DNA of 64,000 bases from contig JAWZYU010000017.1 in assembly GCA_038380435.1 (NCBI GenBank), forward strand, positions 22,381,283 to 22,445,282, written 5' to 3'. This document shows, piece by piece, positions 35,162 through 45,500 of this stretch (its first letter is position 1; every line of letters starts with the position of its first letter). The notes under the pieces were generated by a model. The model did no database searches. It was not told the DNA's origin and saw only the letters and a list, made by a program, of their open reading frames with translations. The position numbers and the translations under genes are program-made. The stretch comes from Ryuthela nishihirai. Its lineage: Eukaryota > Arthropoda > Arachnida > Araneae > Heptathelidae.

Positions 35162-36454
35162 ATAGTGCAATCCAAAAGTTACCAAACTTACCATGTGTAG
35201 CACCATCTAGACGTAGTTCCGACTTCTGCTGCTAAGTGTAAGCCTACTCCTTTGTCAAGCAATCTGGCAAGTTTCAGGTTGACAGTTGGAACCAATTGGT
35301 GCATTCCATTATGAGTTGACTCATAATGGAATGCACCAAGCGTTCACCGATGGGCTTCGAAAGGCCGCCGTCCGTCGGATAAGACGTTAAGCCGTGGCCC
35401 AGTGTACGGGAGAGAGCCATACCCTGTGCACGTTAAAGAACACGCTGGATGGCCTTGTCGGGAGGCTACCATCTGTCTCCTAACAGCTGTTCCAGTGGGT
35501 CCCCTCCTCCAACCTTCTCTGAGCCTTAGGGGTCCTTGTGACCTGGCCATTTAGCCCATGGTGTGCAAAAAAGTGCATCTCAGAGGTAAAACAACCCAAC
35601 ACCAAGCGTTCAGTACATTTGTAGCTATTTAGTACATTTGTGTTTATACTGCTTTACATTTTTTTTTTCACAGGAAAATAGAAGATATGAAAGTATATTG
35701 CATTAAGTTTTGTTTCAAATTCTGTGAAATTGCATAAGAGACTCATGAAATGCTTAAACAAGCATTTGTTGATGATGCCATGGACTGAACTTGGGCTTTT
35801 GAATGGTTCTCGCATTTTAAATGTGAGCAAACATTGGTGAAAGATTCTGAATGTTCTGGTCAACCCTCAACAAGCCAAACAGACAAGACTGTGGAGAAAG
35901 TGCATCAGGTCATCCATGAGTACTATTAACAAACAATTAATGATAGCTGTGGAATTGTTGGACTAATGTAGGATCATGCGAATGGATCCTAACGGAGGAA
36001 CTCAACATGAGGCAGATTGCTGCCAAATTTGTGCTTCGACTGCTGATTCAGAACCAAAGACAACATTGGCTCACTGTGTGCAGGGACCTTCAAGAGTGAG
36101 CCAGAAAGTAATGAAACTTCCTTTCTAAAGTCGTAACTGGTGATGAAAGCTGGACATAGCCCAGAAACAAAGCAGCAATCATTCCAGTGGAAGCATCCTC
36201 CTTCACCACTACCAAAGAAAGTGAGGCAAGCTAAGAGCATGCTGGGCAAGCTAAGAGCATGCTGATATATTTTTTTTGATGGGGACAGACTTGCATATAT
36301 AGCATAAGGAGTTTGTTCCTACAGGCCAGTCAATGAATCAACACTACTGCATGAAGGGACTATTTTGAAGGGGATAACAGTGATTAAAACTTAAGGAAAG
36401 CCTGCATTTTTTTCCCCCGAGTACAGTCCGGGAACTTTTGGATTGCATCTTGTA
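35162..36454 (+). mobile_element. Mariner-like transposon with inverted ends and an internal SINE
   Basis: The ends GTGCAATCCAAAAGTT and AACTTTTGGATTGCATC are inverted repeats next to TA-rich flanks. The interior shows mariner transposase pieces: a WLTVCRDLQE run, LSKVVTGDESW with the first catalytic aspartate, ETKQQSFQWKH, and KKVRQAKSM. A SINE1 copy is inserted at 35347-35599. A 22-base stretch (GCAAGCTAAGAGCATGCTG) is tandemly repeated at 36224-36265. The distal part, with the remaining catalytic residues, is lost or unreadable. Confidence 0.75.
35347..35599 (+). repeat. SINE family 1, 5'-truncated, inside mariner
   Basis: A perfect 13-base duplication CACCAAGCGTTCA flanks it (35334-35346, 35600-35612). 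It lacks the tRNA-like head, and starts at CCGATGGGCTTCG. Truncated insertion with a duplication is typical of LINE-driven retroposition. Confidence 0.9.
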
Positions 36455-36574
36455 TAGCATAATTCATAGGAAAGTCCTGGAGGAATAATTGCCATCTGTT
36501 TGGTGAGAGTTCAAAACTTTTCCTATATCACAGAACTAAGTTCATTATGGTAAGTGAAAGTTCAAATTCAGAGA

Positions 36575-36932
36575 CTGAGCCCATATAAGATAATCTGCAG
36601 GGCTCTTAATCTTCAGTTTCCAGGTTCCAGTGCCAGCTGGGCCAGATTCAGATTTATCTCCACAAAACTTCCCTCCCTCAGTCAGTAGGGGATACCAATG
36701 GGCTTGGAAAGGCTGCCATCCATCAGATGGGATGTAAAGCTGTGGCCCTATATGTGGGAGAGCCATACCTTGTGGACTTTAAAGAATACACTGGATAGCC
36801 TTGATAGGATCCAACCACCATCTGTCCAAATGCTGTCCAGTGGGTTCCCTTCCCTAACTCTGTGTCATCGAGGTCTTTAAATCCTTTTGTGTGCAAAAAA
36901 GGTGCTGCTCAGAGGTAAAAACAACCCAGCTC
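36575..36932 (+). repeat. SINE family 1 copy, diverged
   Basis: The head is decayed (ATCTTCAGTTTCCAGGTTCC). The body and tail (GCTCAGAGGTAAAAACAACC) are clear. It lies about 120 bases after the mariner's right end. Confidence 0.8.
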
Positions 36933-37968
36933 AATGTTGCTATTGTTGTAATGCCATTTTAGGCAATGGTGAGGCTGAGCTTCATGTGAGAAGTCACCAT
37001 TTTATCCTCTAACAATTATGAAATGCTGGGTCTGGTTCACCTGGCATGTGATTGAATTTTAATGATCATATGACAACTCCAATTTCTAGCATGTGGTGTT
37101 TCAGAGGAAACTTGACTGATTAAAGCATAATTTCAGTCTTTAGATGAAAACTAACAGCATATGGATTATCTTATTGCACCTAATGTGAAGTTGTATATGT
37201 AAGATACATTTAATAAATGCAATGGCAACATGATATAAAAAAAGTAACATCTAGTTATTAAATATATCTTATGATATGTAACTTCACAGTGCAAGAACCA
37301 CTTCTTCCATGTGCTGCTAGTTTTTTTTTGTCTAAAGACTGGAATGGTACTTTATTTAGGTTTCCCTAAAACACTTGCATAAGAGAAGCTGGAACCATCA
37401 TGCTTATGTGATCTTTAAAACTCAATCACGTCAAGTACACCAACCCTCTATAAAGGTTACATAATGAAATGATGATCTCATGACATTTCACATTCTAACT
37501 TTCTCTGCATTTCTAGTTACTTTTTCTGTCTCAACCTTACCCTTGCTTATAAAGGCATTCCAGAAATAACTGATTTTAACAAAAAAAAAATTTTTTTTTT
37601 GTAACAGCTCAACGTCTTCCATGTATGAACTCATTCTCTGAATTTGAACTTTCACTTATCTTTATAGGATTACCACTGAAAAGACAGCAAAGATTTCTAA
37701 TTCTCAACTGTCGCCAGCAAAAGACGATTATTCCTTTGTGACTTACACATGTAAATACATGTTTTTTACCATATTAGGTTGACTTATTTGTAAAGTTGAA
37801 GCAAATACATTAATTTTTGGCATTGGTTAATATAAATGTTTAGTTTCTATGCATTTAATTGTTTAGCCCTTTCATGCTCATTTATATATATATAGATACG
37901 AATGGGAATTGACTAACCCTCCTTTCAACACTTGTAGTTTATTTTTCATTTCAAAGTGAAAGAATTTT

Positions 37969-38098
37969 GGCCATCCCAGTGGTGAAGGGGTTAGTGTGCT
38001 TGGCTACCGATCAAAGGAACCTGTGTTCGAGCCCTGAGTAAGGCATGGATGTTTGTGTTGTCTTTCTGCTGAGGTCTTGCCTTCCCCACAAATCTCTT
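37969..38098 (+). repeat. SINE family 2 copy, 3'-truncated
   Basis: The head GGCCATCCCAGTGGTGAAGG, B box GTGTTCGAGCCC and first body half are present. The sequence switches to the I/Nimb LINE at about 38100. Confidence 0.75.
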
Positions 38099-38311
38099 CA
38101 ATGATTTCTGGTCGAAGATGAGACCAAGTTTCTTGGTCAAGTGCATGTGGGCATTGAATATCCTCAAGTTCTCTCTTCCCTCTCTTGGGGGGCTAACTGA
38201 TGTTCATAACTCCACCTTTATCATGCACTTGTCAAGTCAAAACTGGATTATGGATCCCAGGTGTATGACTCCACCTGGAATTTGGCAGTAAAGGTACTGG
38301 ACCCTCAACAC

Positions 38312-38518
38312 CAATGGTTCAACCTTTTATGCTTCACGTACCCCCTGGAAATGTGTATGTAACTGGTGTACCCCTTGTATAGATAGATAAAACTATAGTT
38401 AAAGTATAACAAATGGAATAAAGTAAAACACTGACTTTGTTACTAGATCTAGCGACTTTTGAGCTCTCACAGCATACCCCAAAAAATTTAACTGGATACC
38501 CCACGTTGAGAACCCCTA
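38312..38518 (+). mobile_element. hAT-type MITE inside the I/Nimb LINE
   Basis: The ends CAATGGTTCAACC and GTTGAGAACCCCTA are degraded forms of the hAT-type CAGTGGTTCTCAACC terminus. The flanking 8-base target duplication is CTCAACAC on the left and CTCTACAC on the right, with one mismatch. Removing it restores continuity of the LINE reading (DPQHQ to LHHQALRF). At 207 bp it is non-coding. Confidence 0.8.
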
Positions 38519-38786
38519 CTCTACACCATCAGGCCCTCCGTTTTTGTACAGGGGCTTTACTTTGAGACCAACGAACCATCTTTATTCACTGACAGCAGTT
38601 GTCCCTACAGTACACAGTAAAATTGTAATCCCTGCTGGACCATCCCACTTGGGACTTTGCTTTTAATCCCCGGTGGGAAATGTTATACCAGAATCTGCTG
38701 ACTGCCATATGTCCTTTCAGTTTATTTTCAAAGCTAACTCAGAGACATCAGTCTTGATAGCATTGCCCAGTTGACAGTCGAGTCAC

Positions 38787-39221
38787 TTGCACTGTGGCTC
38801 ACTGTTTCTCCTTCCTGCAACTTTTCTCTTTGCAGGATTGGGAAGGCCTTTACACCTGACTGTGTGTACCAGCAACTCTGTGTCAGCCATTGTGCTGAGC
38901 ACCCAGACTTCTTGCCCATTTTTACAGATGACTCAAAGTCTGGCACATCAGACTTTGAAATTGGCCATGGTCTGTTGTGATGTAATTATTGCAGACCAGA
39001 TCCCACAGCAGTGTACTATCTTCACTGCAGAGTTGAATGCTATTAGTCTTGCCTCGGACCATATAGTGGCTAAGCGTCTTTGTTGGTGTGTCCTCTACAC
39101 CAACTTGCTTAGCTTGCTTCAGGCTTTGATCTCTGTGAGGCATCAGTCTTACTCTGTTCTTTCCGAGATCTGCCAGCAGCTCCATCGTCTGGCAGCCACA
39201 ACCATCATTCTCTTCTGTTAA
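38787..39221 (+). pseudogene. RNase H domain of the I/Nimb-like LINE
   Basis: The open frame contains CTIFTAELNAISLASDHIVA, where the conserved glutamate of the E-L-xAI motif is visible. VLYTNLLSLLQAL follows, matching the family YTDSLSSLQAL motif with the catalytic aspartate replaced by asparagine, and then ICQQLHRLAATTIILFC. A stop falls just before the next conserved block (GPDHVGSGA, equivalent to PGHVGxxGN). The D-to-N change, the stop and upstream frameshifts show that it is dead. Confidence 0.7.
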
Positions 39222-39320
39222 GGGCCTGATCATGTCGGATCAGGGGCAGTGACTTGCATTAGGGGACATTAGAAGTATAGTATAGGGGACATTATTGACT
39301 TCATTTATTAAACATTCGTT

Positions 39321-39405
39321 TGGGTCGTTTACACCTTTTACCTGGTCTTAACTTTTGGTTGAGGGTTTCATGACTTTTTCCTCTTTACTTTTTACTTTTT
39401 ATCAT
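39321..39405 (+). repeat. 85-base exact direct repeat, first copy
   Basis: It is identical to 39681-39765 over all 85 bases as far as I can read (TGGGTCGTTTACACC to CTTTTTATCAT). The first copy sits between the RNase H and C-terminal parts of the LINE, out of place for 3' UTR sequence. Confidence 0.85.
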
Positions 39406-39680
39406 CTAAGGAATCTTCTAAGGGCTGTTGATGAACCTAAGTGCAAGTTTTGTGACACCATTTTAATCATCCATCATATTTTAATTGGATGTATTGCTTT
39501 TAATTAAGAATGCTGTTTATATTTTAACTTCTATGAGAGTTGCTTTATATTTTACATCTGAGCCCCTTACACTTGGATGCCTTTTATCCAATGACCCTTT
39601 TTCCAGTGGTTTTTTTTTTACATTTTACTGGCTATTTTAATGGACCGTAATTTTATTTCTTTGTTTTTACTTTTCTGACA

Positions 39681-39765
39681 TGGGTCGTTTACACCTTTTA
39701 CCTGGTCTTAACTTTTGGTTGAGGGTTTCATGACTTTTTCCTCTTTACTTTTTACTTTTTATCAT
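39681..39765 (+). repeat. 85-base exact direct repeat, second copy (LINE 3' UTR)
   Basis: This copy is in the expected place, directly before the conserved 3' end GTGTTTGGTGCAATATGGCC of the I/Nimb-like LINE. Confidence 0.85.
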
Positions 39766-39965
39766 GTGTTTGGTGCAATATGGCCTTAGCTGTCATTGCA
39801 CCCCTAAAACCCCAAACAACCGAACCCAAGTGCTCTATTACACGAAAGTTAATGAAAAATGTGAAAATTACAAATATTATTGATAGAACCATTTAAACAA
39901 ATTGAACTTTGATATAAAAATGCTATTTCAGTCCACAATTAGCTGGAAATCTCTATCCTCTAATG

Positions 39966-40164
39966 TAGGTGTTTTAAATGTGGGGTACACAGTAAAATTT
40001 TTGGGGGTACGCCATGTGAGCTCAAAAGTCGCTAGATCTAATAGCAAAGTAAAAATAACCATTGTTGTGTTATAACTATAGTTTTATCTATCTATGCAAG
40101 GGGTATGCCAGTTACATGCACATTTCCAGGGGGTACGTGAAGCATAAAAGGTTGAGAATCACTA
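39966..40164 (-). mobile_element. hAT-type MITE, second copy, opposite orientation
   Basis: It is flanked by a perfect 8-base duplication, CTCTAATG, at 39958-39965 and 40165-40172. The interior is the reverse complement of the 38312-38518 MITE, including the GCTTCACGTACCCCCTGG block read backwards. It inserted just downstream of the LINE's 3' end. Confidence 0.85.
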
Positions 40165-41519
40165 CTCTAATGCATTGCCTATGGTATTGTCAGTACTGCT
40201 CGCTTTTCAAGTCAGCTGTATTTTCAAAAGCAAATGTTTACTTATTACATCAACTGCCACACTAGAAACTGCATGGCTTGTATTTACTGAAGTTTTATCT
40301 AAATAGTAAATATTTCCTCCCACAACAGGATTTAATTTGTTGTAAACAGTTTGAGCTCCAATTATAATGTCTTCAATTAAAGCAGTGTTTGTGAGTGGAA
40401 AAACAAAAACCATATCTATATAGTGTTAGACTGAAAATAGGCAAATCAGGATCTGAGTTTATCAACATTAATACTTTGTTTAATTCAGCAGTTCATTTCT
40501 GATTAAGATTTCGTGTTTTCCTCATAGCTGTCATGGTAAATTGATCACATTTTTATTTCCATTTAATTACTTCTTGTTGCTTACCTGAAGTACAGAATAT
40601 CAACTTGAAACAAATTTCTGTCCTTATTGTAAATATGGAACTTTTAGAGATACTAGTGCTTTATTAAGTTTCATTTCCAGTTCCCTTTATTGGCATTTCC
40701 ACATGATATCTCAACAATTGATTTAAAATTTGATTTGTAGTCTTGTAAGCAGATTCCATTGTCTGCACCATTTTAGTTATGCACACAACTTGAACCATCT
40801 TATCTTCTTTGAGAGTTGGTGGTTTTAATTTTGTATTTATTATTCAAATTTATATATATATATCCTTATTATTAGTATTAAGTGCTTAATAAAATTGAAG
40901 TGCATCATCTAGCAACCAAATAAGGTATATTAAATTTATTTTTTTTGGCCATTTCTTTGTTGTAACCAATGTAGTTAAAAAATCTGATACATTTTTTTAT
41001 GCAGACTATCTATAAGTAGTGGTGAGGACTTTAGCCAATAGGCAAAGAACTGTTTGTTTACATCAAGCTTCATCCTAGGTGTAAATGTCAGTTTGAAGAG
41101 ATGTTAGAATAAAGTTCAAATATCCTTGATGAAAATATATCACCTTTATTCACTTTATCTTCTATGATTACTAAAGAATTAAAATATCATGGCTTGAATG
41201 GTAGAAACACTAAAGAAGAATAAACACAGGTTTATTAGATTTTTGAGTAGCAATGATTTATTTTTTTTGAAAGTACTAAATTATGTCACCAGATTATTCA
41301 AATTCCCATTCATCCCACAACCCAAATAATAATAGTACCTGCAGGCTAACTGTCTAGACCAAGAACTTTCTGCAACTCTGGGTTAAAAATATCTGCTCTG
41401 GAGATAATGAACTCACCACAACTACTGTAAAATCGTAGAAGTGGGCCATTTTGGTGGCAATAGTTTGATGATGATAAAATGTGTAGTCATAACTGATATC
41501 ACAGAGCTTCACAACTTTC

Positions 41520-42086
41520 AGGGGGGGAGGGGCATTCATAATAGAATACCAGGCTTGTAATCTGCATGCAATTCCCAGGATTGAGCTCCAACTATGCCAG
41601 CATTAAGGTTTATATCTGCTAACCCTCACCCTGTCCTTGGTGATAAAGGAACACTGATGGGCTTGAAAAGGCTGCTGTCCATTGGATGGGATGGTAAGCT
41701 GTGGTCCCTTGTGCAGGAGAGCCATTCCCCTGTGCACATTAAAGAACATGCTGAATGGCCTTAACAGACAGTTTCTGTCTCCTAAGAGCTCTCTAGTGGA
41801 TCCCTTTCTACAACCTTCTCTAAGCTCTTGAGGTGCTTGTGACCTGGCCATTTAGTCCATTGTATGGTTATAGCATGCTTGGCTACTGATCAATGGGACC
41901 TGGATTCGAGCTCCAGGTAAAGCATGGATGTTTGTTTTTCTGCCAAGGTCCCACCATTCTTACAGACCTTCTACTATGGCAAATTAAAGTGGCAGTCACC
42001 TGTCAGATCTCTGGTAAGCAGCTACTTGAGGGGATATATATTTTTGCATAAAAGTGCTGCTTAAAAATAAAACAGCCCAACCTGTC
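41520..42086 (+). repeat. SINE family 1 copy split by a SINE family 2 copy
   Basis: The body runs to GGCCATTTAGTCCATTGTAT at about 41873. The tail resumes at about 42045 with TTTTGCATAAAAGTGCTGC and ends AAAACAGCCCAACC. The interrupting DNA is SINE family 2, which is therefore younger. Confidence 0.8.
41874..42044 (+). repeat. SINE family 2 copy inserted in a SINE family 1 copy
   Basis: It starts inside the head (GGTTATAGCATGCTTGGCTA), keeps the B box GGATTCGAGCTCC, and ends AGCAGCTACTTGAGGGGATA. Confidence 0.8.
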
Positions 42087-42493
42087 CCCATAGAGCTCAG
42101 GTGGTTGACAGTTTCCTTGACAGTGAAGATATTCTTAGGATGAAGTGTTTGGCCAGATCCCTGAACCTGAATGTAATTGAACATATAATGTAATTGAGCA
42201 TATAATGTAATTGAGTAATGGGACACCCTTGATTAGTGAATTGCAGGATGCTACCACTCCCAAAACATCCATGAGCTCTGATCTACTCTTGTGGAAGAGT
42301 GGGCTTTATTGCTACAAAACCTCATTGTCAGTCAACACTTTAGAATGTGATGCGAATTGTATAATTGTTAATGGTGATCATATGCCTTATTAGCATCTCC
42401 TGTTTCCTAATTCCATCATTATAGAAACTAATGCTCTTATATGCAGCACTCGTGCATATTGCATGATTTCGTTATCTCACATGTTGTTAATTG

Positions 42494-42877
42494 GTTGGGG
42501 GTGGCTCAGTTGGTAGTGCTCCAGGCTCATAATCTGTAGTTCCCAGGTTTGAGTCCCAGCTGGACCATCAATGAGATTTATCTCGGCAAAACTCTGTGCC
42601 CTGCCCTCTGTACACTACTCTATCAGTAGTTGACACCAATGGTCTTGGAAAGACTGCCATCCATCGGATGGGATGTTTAGTCATGTACTCTTGTGCAGGA
42701 GAGCCATGCCATGTGCTCATTAATCAACACACTGGATGGCCTTGACTGGAGGCTACCATCTGTCTCCCAACAGCTGTCCAGTGGATCCCCATCCCCCAAT
42801 CTTCTCAGAGCACTTGGGGCCCTTGTGACCTGGTCATTTAGCCTATTGTGTGCAAAAAAGTGGCACTCAGAAGTAAA
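42494..42877 (+). repeat. SINE family 1 copy (older host of a nested copy)
   Basis: It is diverged and full length. Its tail CACTCAGAAGTAAA was the target for the next copy, and the remainder of the tail (ACAAAACAATC) follows after 43276. Confidence 0.88.
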
Positions 42878-43262
42878 GGGGCGGGGGTGGCTCAGTCGGT
42901 AGCGCGCCAGGCTCGTAATTTGTAGTTCCCAATTTCGAGTCCCAGCTGGGTCAGCGTTGAGATTTATCTCCGCAAAATTCCCCGCCCTGCCCACGGTCAG
43001 TAGGGGACACCGATGGGCTTGGAAAGGCCGCCGTCCATCGGATGGGACGTTAAGCCATGGCCCCGTGTGCGGGAGAGCCATACCCTGTGCACGTTAAAGA
43101 ACACGCTAGGTGGCCTTGACGGGAGGCTACCATCTGTCTCCCAACAGCTGTTCCAGTGGGTCTCCTCCCCCAACCTTCTCTGAGCCTTCAGGGTCCATGT
43201 GACCTGGCCATTTAGCCCATGGTGTGCAAAAAAGTGCCGCTCAGAGGTAAAACAACCCAACC
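42878..43262 (+). repeat. SINE family 1, young full-length copy nested in another
   Basis: It is almost identical to 34437-34823. A perfect 14-base duplication CACTCAGAAGTAAA lies at 42864-42877 and 43263-43276. It has a perfect A box and an intact body, and the tail ends AAAACAACCCAACC. It is the youngest-looking mobile element in the window together with 34437-34823. Confidence 0.93.
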
Positions 43263-43551
43263 CACTCAGAAGTAAAACAAAACAATCAAACCTATGCTGT
43301 TAGTCATCACAACACCTTTCTACATGACATTTAATTGTATTTGCCAAAAACCATTTTGAGTTATGTACACTTTAAGTATACAGGTCTATTCTTTAATTTA
43401 GTCTATTCTTTAATTTTGAACACCAGTGTATATATTCAGTTTATCTCGTGCTGCATTTTTTTTTTTATGAAAATGCTATTTTAGAAGCTATGGAGCATCA
43501 AATTTTTGCTTTTCACTAACATGTTAATTCTCAGATTTTTTTTGGCTAGAC

Positions 43552-43849
43552 CAGGTGTGGGCAAATGTTTTAGCTGAAGAGCTACATAGAAAACTAAAAT
43601 GGAAGTACTGGTCATCAAAGAAATATATAATTGATAATGTATGTATAACCAAGGCATAAAAAAAATTTAAGGTGAAACATAAACAATGCAATTTTATTAA
43701 AAATAATTATTTTAATGAGAATTCACCTTATAGAAGTTGGAGTTTTTGTCCTCTCTATATTTTTTTCTCTCTTACAAATTTAATTTGTCATCAGTAGCTT
43801 GATGGGGTGGGCTGCATAGGGCCTGTAGGCCATAGTTTGCCCAGGCCTG
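43552..43849. mobile_element. hAT-type MITE (GTGGGCAAA family)
   Basis: The ends CAGGTGTGGGCAAA and TTTGCCCAGGCCTG are inverted. The 8-base duplications GGCTAGAC and GTCTAGAC differ by one base. The size is 298 bp, with no gene. The ends are typical of hAT non-autonomous elements. Confidence 0.8.
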
Positions 43850-43975
43850 GTCTAGACAATGTAGATGCAGGATTTTGAAATATTATGTATACTAGTGGAT
43901 ACAGAAATTTGAACACTGGCCTAAATAATGTATTCTGCTTCACTGGTCCTGATAATAACCTGAACTACAAGTGAT

Positions 43976-44105
43976 AACAAAACATGTTCCTTTGGTATGA
44001 CATGTTTTAGCATTCTCCCTGTATACTGTCCCATTATTGTAACAAAACATGTTCCTTTGGTATGACATGTTTTACCATTCTGCCTGTATACTGTCCCATT
44101 ATTGT
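43976..44105. repeat. 65-base tandem duplication
   Basis: 43976-44040 and 44041-44105 are identical except for two substitutions. Each begins AACAAAACATGTTCCTTTGG. Confidence 0.9.
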
Positions 44106-44280
44106 ACTGCAAGGTAGACCCTAGACAGATAGCCCTTTCAATCATGTTCTAAACACCCATCCCTCAATTTTTATAGTAAATAGGTTCTGGGAAATCATTG
44201 TGTATATCAAAACCCAGAACTTATGGGGGAAAAGGGGGATAGGTTCTGAAAAAATCTTTGTCATGAATAAATAAAAAAAT

Positions 44281-44471
44281 ACCCCCTCAAGCAGCTGCTT
44301 GCCACAGAAGTCTGACAGGAGCCTGTCAGTTTATATGCCAAAGTAGAAGATCTGAGAGGATGGCAGGACCTCAGCAGAAAACAACACGAACATCCATGCC
44401 TTAGCCGGGGCTTGAACCCAGGTCCCTTAGATCAGCAGCCAAGCGCGCTAACCACTCGGCCACGGGACGGC
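44281..44471 (-). repeat. SINE family 2, well-preserved copy
   Basis: It is complete: CCCCCTCAAGCAGCTGCTTG at the 3' end and CCACTCGGCCACGGGACGGC at the tRNA-like 5' end. It is the best copy for defining the family. Confidence 0.88.
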
Positions 44472-45170
44472 AATAAAACATAATTGAAAATTTTATTTAT
44501 ACATATTTATCTCTATTTCAGTTCAGCAGTAATGGGCATTAATATAACATTATTTTGTACTTTATTTGTACTAATTCAGATAAGCTTAGATTAATTTTTC
44601 ATACATTTCTTTATGGCCACAAAAAATACTCATCGTTAATATAGATATACAGTATTGAATTTGAGAAAAGAGTATTAACTGAATATAAATCGAAATTAAG
44701 CATTTATATCAAGAATGCTTTATTTTATAAAATTAGTATATTTTATGAAACAATGTACTTATGAATCAGCTGTATTTAGCCTATATAATTGTCTACAAAG
44801 TTGATTGCTAAAAATGAGATAAAACACAGTTTTTACTAGTCTGGAAAAGTCTGATTTTGTTGCCAATTCAAAACTGGCTTCATTTCATTAAGATGTCACA
44901 AGACAAATTGCATTACAGTGGCAAGATTGTAGTTTTAGCGAAAGAATATAAATATGACTTGTTACAGATGATGATATTATTAATAATGAAATTTATTAGT
45001 ATCTATATATTCTTGAAAATAAATTATATCAACTAAAACCATTTAGTTGATTTTTACTTTGGGATGACAGTCTAATAATCTCCCTTCACACTGTATTACT
45101 GCTATTTCATATGTTACATATATATATACACACCCACACCCACATATAAATAAATAAATAAAAAAAATAA

Positions 45171-45319
45171 ATACCCCCTCAAGCAGCTGCTTGCCACAGA
45201 TGTCTGACAGGAGCCTGTCAGTTTATATGCTGTAGTAGGTCTGAGAGGATGGCAGGACCTCAGCAGAAAAACGACACACACATCCATGCCTTTCTCGGGG
45301 CTCAAACCCAGGTCCCTTA
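45171..45319 (-). repeat. SINE family 2 copy, 5'-truncated
   Basis: The 3' end CCCCCTCAAGCAGCTGCTTG is followed by the body and B box (GGGGCTCAAACCCAGGTCCC read here). It stops at 45319 and abuts a run of about 18 A. Confidence 0.82.
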
Positions 45320-45350
45320 TATTAAAAAAAAAAAAAAAAAATCAATCCTT

Positions 45351-45500
45351 ACCATGTGAAAGCAAAGTCTATAATCATGTAAAAGGAAATTGATTTCATT
45401 TTCTTGACCATGTAAAACCAAGTCTGTCACCATGTAAATGAAAACTGCTTGCATTTTTTGACTGTGTGAAACCAAAAGTGTAGAAGCATGTTAATGGAGT
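45351..45500. repeat. Imperfect tandem repeat of about 60 bases
   Basis: Units with CCATGTGAAAGCAAAGTCTA, CCATGTAAAACCAAGTCTGT and CTGTGTGAAACCAAAAGTGT recur two and a half to three times. Confidence 0.55.

Larger units (their letters stand above)
38100..39827 (+). mobile_element. I/Nimb-like non-LTR retrotransposon, 3' part with RNase H
   Basis: The plus strand carries the end of an RT domain (ALVKSKLDYGSQVYDS, LHHQALRFCTGAL), then an RNase H domain. It is followed by a C-terminal CxxC-type piece (CKFCDTIL) and a 3' UTR ending AACCCCAAACAACCGAACCC. RNase H after RT separates this element from the RTE copies and points to the I/Nimb/LOA side of the non-LTR tree. An hAT MITE sits inside it at 38312-38518, and an 85-base block of its 3' UTR also occurs upstream at 39321-39405. 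It is 5'-truncated against a SINE at 38098 and not functional. Confidence 0.72.

Noticed and set aside
38922..39233. 103-residue minus-strand open frame
   Set aside because: It is antisense to the RNase H domain of the I/Nimb-like LINE.
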